Positions 9,117-18,987 of a stretch of 64,000 nucleotides of DNA are shown here, piece by piece. The notes beneath the pieces are model-generated. The model was not told the DNA's origin, did no database searches, and worked only from the letters and a program-made list of their open reading frames with translations. Within the stretch, counting starts at the first letter, position 1, and each line of letters opens with the position of its first letter. The position numbers were made by a program, and so were the translations under genes. The stretch is from Dehalococcoidales bacterium (GTDB lineage Bacteria > Chloroflexota > Dehalococcoidia > Dehalococcoidales > UBA2162). The stretch covers positions 1 through 64,000 of the forward strand of contig JAUYHA010000081.1 in NCBI GenBank assembly GCA_030690265.1, read 5' to 3'.

Positions 9117-9214
9117 GACATTTCCTCTTTTCGGAACAACTCTTTACTACTTACCGTCCGCTGGATTACAATGTGTTTAAAGAATTTGCAGATGTTTAAG
9201 GAGAACTGGTTATT

Positions 9215-9724
9215 ATGGAAGTTAAAGAACTGATAGTGAGGTCACTAGAGCAGAGCCAGAGGTATCTGACCAATGCGCTGGACGGGCTGACTCAAGAGGA
9301 AGCTGCCTGGAGCCCCACCCCCGAGTGCAACAGCATCGCCTTTACTCTCTGGCACACGGTCCGGGTAGAAGACCGCAATATCAACCGTGTTATTCAGAAC
9401 CTGACAGAACTATACGAGGCAGAGGGCTGGCAGGAGAAACTGGGCACCCCGGCTCAGGAAAGCGGCGGCAGATATACTCTGGAGCAGCTCCAGGCCTGGC
9501 CGGTGCCGAAACTGGAGACCACCCAGGAATACGCAAAATCGGTTCGCGAGAAGACGCTGGCTTTCCTTGAATCCGTCACTCCTGAGAAACTGGCGGAGGT
9601 GCCTTCTCCAGAGCGCCCTTCTGATTCGGTAGCTGCCATCCTGGGCCGCATAAGCACCGAGATAGCCATGCATGTTGGGCAGATTGCCTATCTCCGCGGC
9701 ATTAAACGGGGACTGAACAAGTAG
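9215..9724 (+). CDS. DinB-family protein
   Basis: LEQSQRYLTNALDGLTQEEAAWSP...IAFTLWHTVRVEDRNIN...MHVGQIAYLRGI. Confidence 0.85.
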   Translation: MEVKELIVRSLEQSQRYLTNALDGLTQEEAAWSPTPECNSIAFTLWHTVRVEDRNINRVIQNLTELYEAEGWQEKLGTPAQESGGRYTLEQLQAWPVPKLETTQEYAKSVREKTLAFLESVTPEKLAEVPSPERPSDSVAAILGRISTEIAMHVGQIAYLRGIKRGLNK

Positions 9725-9730
9725 CGGCCT

Positions 9731-12061
9731 TCACTCTATGTATTCAAAGATTTTTAGCGCCGGCATTGCCCCCACCCCCGGCAGCATTACCGGCTCATCC
9801 GAGCTATAAATCAGTTTGTAATGTTCCAGAGCTTCGAGAGGCACAGGACTGACCATCGGGTTATCACTTACTATTTCAAAATCAGGCGATTCCTGCTCTG
9901 AGATATAGCCAACCGCTTCTTCATAGCTATTGAATGTTCTGTCGCTGGTGATTATTTTAAAGACTCTGCCGCTTTTGTCCGGCCGTTCCTCGTAGGAGAT
10001 TACCCGGGTGCTTTCGGGAGTCACTGCCCTGCCATCAAAGTTATACAGCCTGACAGCCAGCGAGCGGTAGTATTCCGGGTGGACAAGGATAACCGCTTTC
10101 AGCGTCTGGTTTTCCTGCGGCAAGAGATAAACATCGTCAAAATAATCTCGCGGGTCCTCTCCTCCCCAGGTAACAATTGCCCAGAATTTACTGAGAGCCG
10201 TCTCATAATCAACAATTACATAAGCCGAGCCCAGTTTCTGGACTATCTCACTAGCTGATTTTTCATCCTTGGAGAGAAAAAAAGAAGCTACATCAGTAAC
10301 AGCCCCGGGACCCTGGCTGGGGTTAGCATTGGGCAGGCGGTGGGCAATACGGCTAATCCAGTAGCCGTAATCCCACCAGGCAAGCACCCCGTAAGCAGAT
10401 TCAGGATATTGAAAACCTCCACCTGATGAAGACAATAGCGCGTAATAAGCATCAGGGTCACCCAGAGGCTCAGGAGTATTTTCTTTTAGCCATCTAAGAG
10501 AGCTGACCCAGGCATCGCTGGGGGCGAAACGCACTGCACTGGCCGTAACAATTGCCGGTTCAATATTCCAGAAGAAAACACCAAAGAAAATAATAATCAG
10601 AGCAAATACAATAACGGCGGCACGGGAGGCAGTAATACGAAGTTCCTCCTTTTTCCGCCTGACTCTTTCCCCTACTGCTGCTCTGGCAGACTGCACCTCT
10701 TCAGTCGTCTTAAGTCCAGCCCATTCCAGGATTCTCCAGGAGAAGTAGCCAGTAAGCAGAGCCACATTAACGGCAAAGTAGATAGCAAAGCGGCGCTGTC
10801 CGAGAGTAGCCGCCAGTATTATCAGACTCCACACTATCAAAAGAGTTTTATCGCCGCTGCCTTCTTTGATAACAAGGTAGATGAGTATGAGCAGGGAAAG
10901 GAAACTGAGGAAAAAACCGGTAGTAAAATTGCCCCAGGCAATGGCAAAGGGATTGCCGTAACTGGAACTGATAAAGGGCTGCATTTCTATGGTGGTAAGC
11001 TGAGCACCTGTCGGATGGAAAATTCGAAATGCTTCCAGCATCGACCTGAGCAGGTTTGGGCTAACGAGATAAAAGATTCCCACCCCGGCCAGCCCAAGCC
11101 CGAGCAGAGCTAACGGATAGTAAACTGGCTTTATCTTTTTACTCGCCATTAACCAGGAAAGGCCGCCCAGGACCAGCGGCATAAGCAAAGCAATAAGTAA
11201 AGAATTCAGATAAAGGGTGCTTACCGAAACCAGTAAAGATATGAGCAGGGTAATAGAGAAGAACATAAGGCCAACCAGGCAGAGATAGTCAGTAGACTTG
11301 TGCTTTAGATGGTCGATGATAAACTGTATGACAAAATAGACGAAAGTTATAAAGACAAAGAGAAGTGCTCCCAGCCAGGTGAAGATATAAATGCCGAGGA
11401 AGGTAGCGGCAAGCATGCTATAGATAACCGGTTTCCTCAGCACCGCCCAGTCTCGATTCTTAAGATGGTTGAAGGTCAACTGATTCTGGCTCCCCGTTTT
11501 GATAGCCAGAATCAAAAAGAGCATGGTTAGACTGGTAAAGAGAACATTGGCAATGTCATAGTCAGTAAAACCCAATATAGACCGCCCCATAAACTCGCCG
11601 GGTAATATAGCCAGCAGAGCGGCCGAAAGCAGACCAGCCCAGCGGCCGAACAGCACTTTGCCGATGAAATAAACAGGGATAACATTCAGAGCACCCAGAA
11701 CTGCCGGGAAAAAGACACCTACGACATCGACAGTATGCTGGGTTGGAGAACCCAGGCCAATCATCCAGCTCGTAGCAGCAAGAACCCAGATAAAGAAACG
11801 GATGACAACCTCACCCGGAGCTCCGGGATAAATAAAGTATGGGTCAAATTGCATATGATGGGGAAAATTGTGAACGAGATTATCAACATAACGCATGTGA
11901 TAGTAGGCATCAGCGCTGGCAAACTTTATCCAGTCACCAACAAAGATTTTGTCGTAGGGAGGGAAAACACGAAGGAAAAGAGCCAGGGCAAAGAACAGAG
12001 CCACCAGTAAGCCACTGAAGACTGCCGGCGAGAATCTAAACTTAGTCAATCGGAGAACCAC
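9731..12061 (-). CDS. STT3/AglB-type oligosaccharyltransferase
   Basis: Many TM segments; DAYYHMRYVDNL first-loop motif; WWDYGYW catalytic motif in C-terminal domain; DK-like VDYETALSKFWAIVTWGG. Confidence 0.92.
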   Translation of the reverse strand: MVLRLTKFRFSPAVFSGLLVALFFALALFLRVFPPYDKIFVGDWIKFASADAYYHMRYVDNLVHNFPHHMQFDPYFIYPGAPGEVVIRFFIWVLAATSWMIGLGSPTQHTVDVVGVFFPAVLGALNVIPVYFIGKVLFGRWAGLLSAALLAILPGEFMGRSILGFTDYDIANVLFTSLTMLFLILAIKTGSQNQLTFNHLKNRDWAVLRKPVIYSMLAATFLGIYIFTWLGALLFVFITFVYFVIQFIIDHLKHKSTDYLCLVGLMFFSITLLISLLVSVSTLYLNSLLIALLMPLVLGGLSWLMASKKIKPVYYPLALLGLGLAGVGIFYLVSPNLLRSMLEAFRIFHPTGAQLTTIEMQPFISSSYGNPFAIAWGNFTTGFFLSFLSLLILIYLVIKEGSGDKTLLIVWSLIILAATLGQRRFAIYFAVNVALLTGYFSWRILEWAGLKTTEEVQSARAAVGERVRRKKEELRITASRAAVIVFALIIIFFGVFFWNIEPAIVTASAVRFAPSDAWVSSLRWLKENTPEPLGDPDAYYALLSSSGGGFQYPESAYGVLAWWDYGYWISRIAHRLPNANPSQGPGAVTDVASFFLSKDEKSASEIVQKLGSAYVIVDYETALSKFWAIVTWGGEDPRDYFDDVYLLPQENQTLKAVILVHPEYYRSLAVRLYNFDGRAVTPESTRVISYEERPDKSGRVFKIITSDRTFNSYEEAVGYISEQESPDFEIVSDNPMVSPVPLEALEHYKLIYSSDEPVMLPGVGAMPALKIFEYIE

Positions 12062-12171
12062 CGGTTATACACCTGTGTCATAGCTCTGGATAAGTATTAC
12101 ACAGTGGCTTGTCTTTGGCAAGAGCTGCCTGATTGAACAAATTTGCCAGTTGTCTCTTTTAACTACTTTTA

Positions 12172-12201
12172 TTGACAATTGTCATCACCATAATATATAA
12201 T
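12172..12201 (+). promoter_or_regulatory. Consensus promoter TTGACA-N18-TATAAT with palindrome TGACAATTGTCA over the -35
   Basis: TTGACA 12172-12177, TATAAT 12196-12201; perfect 12-bp palindrome. Confidence 0.8.
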
Positions 12202-12252
12202 GGCAGGTGCAGTATTAAATACAACTTTCTTTACTATGTCTCTTGGGGTATA

Positions 12253-12444
12253 ATGAAACAATTCAAGGAAAAGGTAAAGGCACTAAGAGTAAAGAGGGGC
12301 TGGTCACAGGAGGACCTGGCACGAGAAGTGGAGGTCAGTCTCTCCACAATCCAGCGCTGGGAAGCCAGAGGGGCTAATCCTACGCGTCTTGCCCGCCGGG
12401 AGCTCAAGCGACTATTTAATGAGGCTGGAATTGAAAATGAATAA
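12253..12444 (+). CDS. Small XRE-family HTH regulator
   Basis: MKQFKEKVKALRVKRGWSQEDLAREVEVSLSTIQRWEARG; start chosen at internal ATG 12253, downstream of the promoter. Confidence 0.9.
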   Translation: MKQFKEKVKALRVKRGWSQEDLAREVEVSLSTIQRWEARGANPTRLARRELKRLFNEAGIENE

Positions 12445-12455
12445 GATGAGAAGTA

Positions 12456-13346
12456 ATGGAACAATCTACTAAGCAGGATAGTGCTAGAGTGGCGGCGGCG
12501 ATTCCCGCCTTCAATGAAGAGGAATATATTGGCACCATTGTGCTTAAGACCAGGCAGTATGTGAATGAAGTTATTGTCGTCGACGACGGCAGCACTGACC
12601 AGACAGCAAAAGTTGCCAGGCTTGCCGGAGCTACTGTAGTTCAGCACCCCCGGAACAAGGGTTACGGCGCCAGCATCCAAACACTCCTGGCTGAGGCAAA
12701 GAAAAAAGACATCAACATCCTCGTGCTCCTCGACGCTGACTCTCAGCACAATCCCGACGAAATCCCTGAGCTCATCAAGCCTATCGCAGAAGGTTTTGAC
12801 CTCGTTATCGGGTCACGGGAACACCAAGCCGCCAATATACCTCTTTACCGCCGCACCGGGCAGAAGGTGATTTCCTATTTCTCAGCCATCCTCTCAGGAA
12901 AGAAGCTATACGACTCTGAAAGCGGTTTCAGAGTTTTTTCTAAGAAAGCGATAGCCTCACTGGAGCTAAGAGAAAACGGTATGTCAGCATCGGCGGAAAC
13001 TATAGCTGAAGCGGCTGAAAAGGGCCTCAAAATCACCGAGATACCGATTTCAATTAAATACACCAGGGACAGTTCAACCCTGAACCCGATAGTACACGGC
13101 CTGCAAGTCCTGGGGGGCATCATTATCATGATTTCAGAAAAAAGACCCCTCTTTTTCTTCGGACTGGGGGGTATCCTCCTCATTATCCTTGGCCTTCTTG
13201 CCGGTATTATGGCTCTGATTATCGTATTTGAGGGGGGTGGAGCAGTCACAGGCTATGCTCTGGTATCACTCTTATTACTTGTCATTGGCGTAATCAGTGT
13301 AGTCACCGGAATAATATTAAATGTGTTAATCAGCTGGAAGGGCTAA
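12456..13346 (+). CDS. GT2, polyprenyl-phosphate mannose synthase (DPM1)-like, with C-terminal TM pair
   Basis: AAIPAFNEEEYIG, VIVVDDGSTDQT, LDADSQHNPDEIP, SGFRVFSKKA. Confidence 0.9.
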   Translation: MEQSTKQDSARVAAAIPAFNEEEYIGTIVLKTRQYVNEVIVVDDGSTDQTAKVARLAGATVVQHPRNKGYGASIQTLLAEAKKKDINILVLLDADSQHNPDEIPELIKPIAEGFDLVIGSREHQAANIPLYRRTGQKVISYFSAILSGKKLYDSESGFRVFSKKAIASLELRENGMSASAETIAEAAEKGLKITEIPISIKYTRDSSTLNPIVHGLQVLGGIIIMISEKRPLFFFGLGGILLIILGLLAGIMALIIVFEGGGAVTGYALVSLLLLVIGVISVVTGIILNVLISWKG

Positions 13347-13396
13347 AGCTTAGAGGCTGTCTGAAAATGTCATTCTGAGCGCAGAGCAGGGGTAAA

Positions 13397-14479
13397 ATGC
13401 TACCAAAGATTGCCGTAACCCTTGGTACCCGACCGGAAATAATCAAAATGGCACCGGTCATAAGGGAACTAAAAATAAGAGAGGCTGATTTCTTCATCCT
13501 CCATACCGGCCAGCACTACTCGTATAACCTGGACGGAGTTTTCTTTGAACAACTGAAGCTTCCTCAGGCTAAATACAATATAGAGGCTGGCTCCGACTCC
13601 CACGCCGAACAAACGGCTAAGATACTGGTTGGTGTAGAGAAGGTCCTTAAGAAAGAAAAAGCGGAAATTGTTCTGGTTGAAGGTGATACGAACTCTGTCC
13701 TCGCCGCCGCCCTGGCTGCCGCCAAACTTCATATTGAGATAGGCCATATCGAGGCCGGTTTGAGAAGCTGTGATAGAAATATGCCCGAGGAGATTAACCG
13801 GGTGCTGACCGACCACTGCTCTGATTATCTCTTCGCCCCCACTGAAAAAGCCAGGGCAACCCTGCTGAATGAAGGCATTCCTGAAACCAGGATTTTTGTC
13901 ACCGGCAATACCATTGTTGATGCCGTTCATCAGAACCTGAATATAGCCGGAGAAAAAAGCAATATCCTGGATACACTGGGTGTTGAAACCGGGAAATACT
14001 TTCTGGTAACCCTCCACCGTCAGGAAAATGTCGACAATGAGACAAGATTTGCTTCAATACTAAAGGGACTGGACAAAGTAGCCGCTGATTTTAACCTGCC
14101 GCTAATCTATCCCATCCATCCCCACTCCCGAAAAAAGATGAGCGAGTTTAAATTGAAAGCACCGAGCCTTATCCGGATTGAGCCTCTGGATTTCTTCGAC
14201 TTTCTACAGCTGGAAAGCAATGCCCGGCTCATCCTGACCGATTCCGGCGGTGTTCAGGAAGAAGCCTGCATCCTGAAAGTTCCCTGCGTTACCCTGAGAG
14301 ACAATACGGAAAGACCGGAAACAATCGAGGTTGGTGCCAACATTCTGGCGGGCACTTCAGCAGTTAACATACCTGAGTGTACCCGAAAGATGCTTGACAG
14401 AGAAAACGACTGGCAAAACCCTTTCGGCGATGGAACAGCCGGAGAAAGGATAGTCAGCATCATAACAAGGAGAGGTTGA
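13397..14479 (+). CDS. wecB: UDP-N-acetylglucosamine 2-epimerase (non-hydrolysing)
   Basis: TLGTRPEIIKMAPVI, TGQHYSYNLDGVFF, GHIEAGLRS, LTDSGGVQEEA, LRDNTERPETIEVG. Confidence 0.92.
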   Translation: MLPKIAVTLGTRPEIIKMAPVIRELKIREADFFILHTGQHYSYNLDGVFFEQLKLPQAKYNIEAGSDSHAEQTAKILVGVEKVLKKEKAEIVLVEGDTNSVLAAALAAAKLHIEIGHIEAGLRSCDRNMPEEINRVLTDHCSDYLFAPTEKARATLLNEGIPETRIFVTGNTIVDAVHQNLNIAGEKSNILDTLGVETGKYFLVTLHRQENVDNETRFASILKGLDKVAADFNLPLIYPIHPHSRKKMSEFKLKAPSLIRIEPLDFFDFLQLESNARLILTDSGGVQEEACILKVPCVTLRDNTERPETIEVGANILAGTSAVNIPECTRKMLDRENDWQNPFGDGTAGERIVSIITRRG

Positions 14480-15396
14480 TGCCTAAGATACTGGTTACTG
14501 GCGGGTTGGGCTTTATCGGTTCCAACCTTATCCCCGAACTCAAGAAACGAGGGCATGAAGTCTGGGTCTGTGACCTCATGCAATCGCATCGAGCGAGATA
14601 TACTCGCTGTGATGTTAGCCAATACCGTCAGGTCGAGCGTCTTTTTAGCGAGCACGAATTTGACTATGTTTATCACCTTGCCGCCGAATACGGCCGCTGG
14701 AATGGAGAAGATTATTACGAAAATCTCTGGCTTACCAATGCCATCGGCACCAAAAACCTGTTAAGAATCCAGGAAAAGGAAAAATTCAGGATGATATTCT
14801 TCTCCAGCGCCGAGGTCTACGGCGATTATGATGGTAAAATGAGTGAAGATGTGATGGACAAAGTGCCTATAAAGCAGATGAACGACTATGCCCTGACCAA
14901 GTGGGTGGGAGAACTCCAGGTGCTGAACTCAATGGCTATGTTCGGCACGGAGACGGTCAGGGTCCGCCCTGTCAATGCCTACGGCCCCCACGAACACTAC
15001 AGCCCTTACCGGGGTGTTATCCCCGCCTTTATCTATAAAGCCCTGAGAGACGAACCCTATACCGTCTACCTTGGCCACAAGCGCATCTTCGACTATGTTG
15101 AGGATACCTGCCGCACTTTCGCTAACATCGTTGACAACTTCAAACCGGGGGAAGTCTACAATGTCGGCGGTAAAGAAGAATGGGAGCACGATATTAAGTA
15201 TGTCTCCGACCTCATCCTGAAGTGCCTGGGCAAAGACGACTCCAGAGTTACCTATAAAGAGGCAGAGCCTTTTACCACCCGGGTGAAGCACATGGACTTC
15301 TCCAAAATAAGAAGAGATTTAAACCACGACCCCCAAGTTCCCCTGGAAAAGGGAATACCCAAAACTATTGAGTGGATGCAGAAAATTTACGGCTGA
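14476..15396 (+). CDS. NAD-dependent sugar epimerase/dehydratase (SDR)
   Basis: ILVTGGLGFIGSNLIPEL Rossmann; YALTKWVGE YxxxK. Confidence 0.9.
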   Translation: MMPKILVTGGLGFIGSNLIPELKKRGHEVWVCDLMQSHRARYTRCDVSQYRQVERLFSEHEFDYVYHLAAEYGRWNGEDYYENLWLTNAIGTKNLLRIQEKEKFRMIFFSSAEVYGDYDGKMSEDVMDKVPIKQMNDYALTKWVGELQVLNSMAMFGTETVRVRPVNAYGPHEHYSPYRGVIPAFIYKALRDEPYTVYLGHKRIFDYVEDTCRTFANIVDNFKPGEVYNVGGKEEWEHDIKYVSDLILKCLGKDDSRVTYKEAEPFTTRVKHMDFSKIRRDLNHDPQVPLEKGIPKTIEWMQKIYG

Positions 15397-15409
15397 AATA
15401 TAACAAGTA

Positions 15410-16801
15410 ATGTTGAAGATAGCTTTAGTAAATCCGCCCCAGTTTACCCGTTATCCCCAGCCCCCGATGGGACTGGCTCAACTGGCGGCGGTCCTGGAAG
15501 AAAAAGGATACCCGGTAATTATAGTTGATGCCAATGCCCTGAATCTCCAGCCGGAGGCGGTAGTGCCACTAGTTGGTAATGCTGATATCATCGGGCTTAC
15601 CGCGATGACGCCAACCATCAACTCCGCTATGGCAACCGCCCGTCACCTGAAAAAAGCCCGTCCTGATTTGCCAGTAGTCCTCGGCGGTGCCCATGCCACC
15701 CTCCTTCCCGAGAAAACGCTGCTTGCCGCCCCCGAAATAGACCTGATTGTCAGGGGGGAGGGAGAGGAAACCCTTATTGAGATGCTGGAAGCCTTAGAAA
15801 GCAATCAAGCGCTAAGTGAAATTCAGGGCATCAGCCACAGGCAAAATGGTAAGGTGGTCAGCAATCCGTTAAGGTCCAAGACAGTTGACCTGGACTCCCT
15901 GCCCTTTCTTGCCTACCATTTGCTCCCCCGGCGAAAATACAAGCCGCACCCTCCCCACGGCCGGGCACTCCCTTTCGCGGCTATCATCACCAGCCGGGGT
16001 TGCCCCTACCAGTGTAGCTATTGCTCAAAACCCATCTTCGGCAAAAAGTTCCGGGCTCAGAGTCCAGAAAGAGTCGTTGAGGAACTCACCTATTATCAGG
16101 ATAAACTGGGCATCAAGGAGTTCGCCTTCTACGACGATGTTTTTACCCTGGATAAAAAACGAGCCTTCGCCATAGCCGAAAGGATGATGCAAAAAGGGCT
16201 GAGTATGCACTGGACCTGCGAAACAAGGGTTAATCTGGTGGACAGAGAACTATTATGTCAACTGAAGCGAGCCGGCTGCTATGCTATTGCCTACGGCATA
16301 GAATCGGGGTCGCAGGAAATACTGGATACTATTGATAAGAATATTACTTTAGAGCAGGTAGAAGAGACAATAAACCTGAACCGGGAGGTCGGCCTGCAGA
16401 CCATCGGTTATTTTATGATTGGTTCTCCTGGAGAAACTCCCGAGACAATCAGGCAGACCATCCAGTTCGCCAAGAAACTCAAGCTGGATTTCGCCCAGTT
16501 CGCCATTACCACCCCCTTCCCCGGGACCAAACTTCACGACCTCTACCTCAATGGCAAAAAGGGCGATGACATCCCCTGGGAGAGCTTCGTCTATGCCGGG
16601 ACGGGCGGGGGAAAAGCCCCGGTCTTTGAAAGCAGCCGGCTTGGTAGAGACGAGATTCAATGCTGGGCAAGACAGGCATATAGAGAGTTTTATCTGCGCC
16701 CGTCTTATCCCTGGCAGCGAATCCGGCAGACCAGGTCTTTCGGAGATTTAAAAATGAACGCTAAGGGTCTGGCTATGCTGCTGGAGAATATAAAGAAATA
16801 G
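15410..16801 (+). CDS. B12-binding radical SAM protein
   Basis: GLTAMTPTINSAMATAR, GGAHATLLPE B12-domain; CPYQCSYC cluster motif. Confidence 0.92.
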   Translation: MLKIALVNPPQFTRYPQPPMGLAQLAAVLEEKGYPVIIVDANALNLQPEAVVPLVGNADIIGLTAMTPTINSAMATARHLKKARPDLPVVLGGAHATLLPEKTLLAAPEIDLIVRGEGEETLIEMLEALESNQALSEIQGISHRQNGKVVSNPLRSKTVDLDSLPFLAYHLLPRRKYKPHPPHGRALPFAAIITSRGCPYQCSYCSKPIFGKKFRAQSPERVVEELTYYQDKLGIKEFAFYDDVFTLDKKRAFAIAERMMQKGLSMHWTCETRVNLVDRELLCQLKRAGCYAIAYGIESGSQEILDTIDKNITLEQVEETINLNREVGLQTIGYFMIGSPGETPETIRQTIQFAKKLKLDFAQFAITTPFPGTKLHDLYLNGKKGDDIPWESFVYAGTGGGKAPVFESSRLGRDEIQCWARQAYREFYLRPSYPWQRIRQTRSFGDLKMNAKGLAMLLENIKK

Positions 16802-18045
16802 TGAAAATGAATATCTTGTTTGTGCATGAGGTCGACTGGCTGAAGAAGGTAGTCTTTGACATCCACTTTCTTGCCGAAGGCCTGTCACTCCTGGGTCACC
16901 GCGTCTATGCCGTTGACTATGAAGATACCTGGCAGCGAAACGGTTTCTCAGGACTGGAAAGCCTGAGAACAAGAGAGATTGACGGCGTTTCCCGGGCTTT
17001 CAGCGGCGCCTCGGTTTGCCTGAGGCGCCCCGGCTTCATCAAGGTTCCCGTCCTGAGCCGTATCTCCGCCGCTTTCACCCACTATCTGGCAATCCGGGAA
17101 ACGATTAACGAAAAAAAGATTGATGCCATTATCCTCTATTCCGTTCCCACCAACGGCTTACAGACTATCCGCTTAGCCAGAAAATTCAACCTGCCGCTGG
17201 TGTTCCGCTCTATAGATATACTCAATATGCTTGTGCCCAACCCCGTGTTGCGCCCGCTCACCAGACTCCTTGAGAAGAGGGTCTACTCCGGTGTAGATGC
17301 CGTTCTGCCAAACACCCCTCAATACCTGAACTATGTACTCAGTACCGGCATTGACAAATCTAAAGTGAGGTATCTCCCCTTCCCGATAGATACCGACCTT
17401 TTCCATCCTTCGGTTGACAGCTCCGAAGTGCGTCAAAAATGGGGATATAAGGAAAGCGACCCTGTCATCGTTTTTATCGGCACCCTGTTTCATTTCAGCG
17501 GACTCGATGACTTTATTCGCCACTTTCCGCAGGTGCTCAAGGAGGTTCCCGAAGCAAAACTGCTCATCGTTGGTGACGGACCCCAGCGCCCCGGGCTGGA
17601 GCAGATTATCACTGAACTGGGCCTGGAAAGCAAGGTTACCATCACCGGTTTTCAACCTTACCAGACAATGCCCCAGTATATTAACCTGGCTGCTATCTGT
17701 ATCAATACCTTTACTATCAACGAAGATACCATGGATGTCTTTCCGGCCAAGATGATGCAATATGCCGCCTGCGGCAAACCTACAGTTGCCACCGCCCTCC
17801 GCGGCATAACCACCCTGCTGCCGGAAGAGTCCGGCGGAGTGATTTACGCTGAGACTGCCGATGAGATAATAAAAAAAGTAATATCATTACTGAAATCGGC
17901 AGAGCACCGCCAGCGGCTGGGGGAAGCGGGCTTGAATCGGGTAAGAGGGAAATACAGCCACAAAAAGATAAGCCAGGAACTGGAAACAATCCTGGAAGGA
18001 CTGATTAAGGAGAAACGTAGTGACCCAAGAGCAAAACCAGCTTAA
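16801..18045 (+). CDS. GT4-family glycosyltransferase
   Basis: GTLFHFSGLDDFIRHFPQVLKEVPEAKLLIVGDGPQR; C-terminal GT-B fold motifs. Confidence 0.88.
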   Translation: MKMNILFVHEVDWLKKVVFDIHFLAEGLSLLGHRVYAVDYEDTWQRNGFSGLESLRTREIDGVSRAFSGASVCLRRPGFIKVPVLSRISAAFTHYLAIRETINEKKIDAIILYSVPTNGLQTIRLARKFNLPLVFRSIDILNMLVPNPVLRPLTRLLEKRVYSGVDAVLPNTPQYLNYVLSTGIDKSKVRYLPFPIDTDLFHPSVDSSEVRQKWGYKESDPVIVFIGTLFHFSGLDDFIRHFPQVLKEVPEAKLLIVGDGPQRPGLEQIITELGLESKVTITGFQPYQTMPQYINLAAICINTFTINEDTMDVFPAKMMQYAACGKPTVATALRGITTLLPEESGGVIYAETADEIIKKVISLLKSAEHRQRLGEAGLNRVRGKYSHKKISQELETILEGLIKEKRSDPRAKPA

Positions 18046-18970
18046 AAGCAAAAAAATCCTGGTTACCGGCGGTGCCGGCTTCATCGGCTCCCACATCGTT
18101 GACCGGCTCTCTCCGGAAAACAAGGTAATTGTGCTCGATAACATGTTCACCGGTTCATTAACGAACCTGGAGAAAAGCAAAGACCGGATTACTTTTATTA
18201 ACGGGGATATACGGGACAAAAAGCTGGTAAACGATATTGTGGCCGAGGTTGAATATATCTTTCACCTGGCAGCTCATGTCGGCAATATCAGGTCGCTTAA
18301 AGACCCACACTTTGATATGGAGGTAAATATCGGTGGAATACTTAATCTGCTGGAAGCCTGCCGTAACTCAAATATAAAGAGGCTTGTTTACTCATCTTCA
18401 GGGGCAATATTCGGCGAAGCCCGGTACCTCCCCATCGATGAAGACCATCCCCTGAACCCGGAGTCCCCCTACGCCGTAAGCAAGCTTGCCGCCGAGAAAT
18501 ACTGCTTTGCCTTTCATAAGGTCTATAATTTACCAACGGCTACCGTAAGATACTTCAATGCTTATGGGCCAAGACAGGACACCAGCGAATATGCCAATGC
18601 CGTCTCAATTTTCCTCAGCCGGACCAGGGAGGGAAAGCCGCTGACCATTTTTAGTGACGGCGAGCAGACCAGGGACTTTATTTTTATCGACGATATTGTC
18701 AACGCCAATATCCTGGCGGCAACCCACCCCGCCGCCGCGGGCGAGGTCTTTAACATCTCCACCGGCGTTGTACACAGCATCAATCAGCTGGTCAAAATCA
18801 TCGGTGAAATCACCGGCAGAGAAATACCCTTCTCCCACGCCGCCCCCAGGGCTGGCGAGGTGAGGCACAGCCGGGCTAATATCGAAAAAGCCAGCAAACT
18901 GCTTGGCTACAGTCCTGAAACTGACCTCAGGCAGGGCTTGCTGAAAACCTGGCAAGAAATTAATAAATAG
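18020..18970 (+). CDS. NAD-dependent sugar epimerase (GalE/WbpP-like SDR)
   Basis: ILVTGGAGFIGSHIVDRL; SSSGAIFGE; YAVSKLAAEKY. Confidence 0.92.
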   Translation: MTQEQNQLKSKKILVTGGAGFIGSHIVDRLSPENKVIVLDNMFTGSLTNLEKSKDRITFINGDIRDKKLVNDIVAEVEYIFHLAAHVGNIRSLKDPHFDMEVNIGGILNLLEACRNSNIKRLVYSSSGAIFGEARYLPIDEDHPLNPESPYAVSKLAAEKYCFAFHKVYNLPTATVRYFNAYGPRQDTSEYANAVSIFLSRTREGKPLTIFSDGEQTRDFIFIDDIVNANILAATHPAAAGEVFNISTGVVHSINQLVKIIGEITGREIPFSHAAPRAGEVRHSRANIEKASKLLGYSPETDLRQGLLKTWQEINK

Positions 18971-18987
18971 AACCGAAAGGAAAGAAA

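Noticed and set aside
8988-9233. 81-aa ORF upstream of DinB
   Set aside because: Overlaps the AT-rich repeat and the 45-bp repeat; no domain, poor initiation context.
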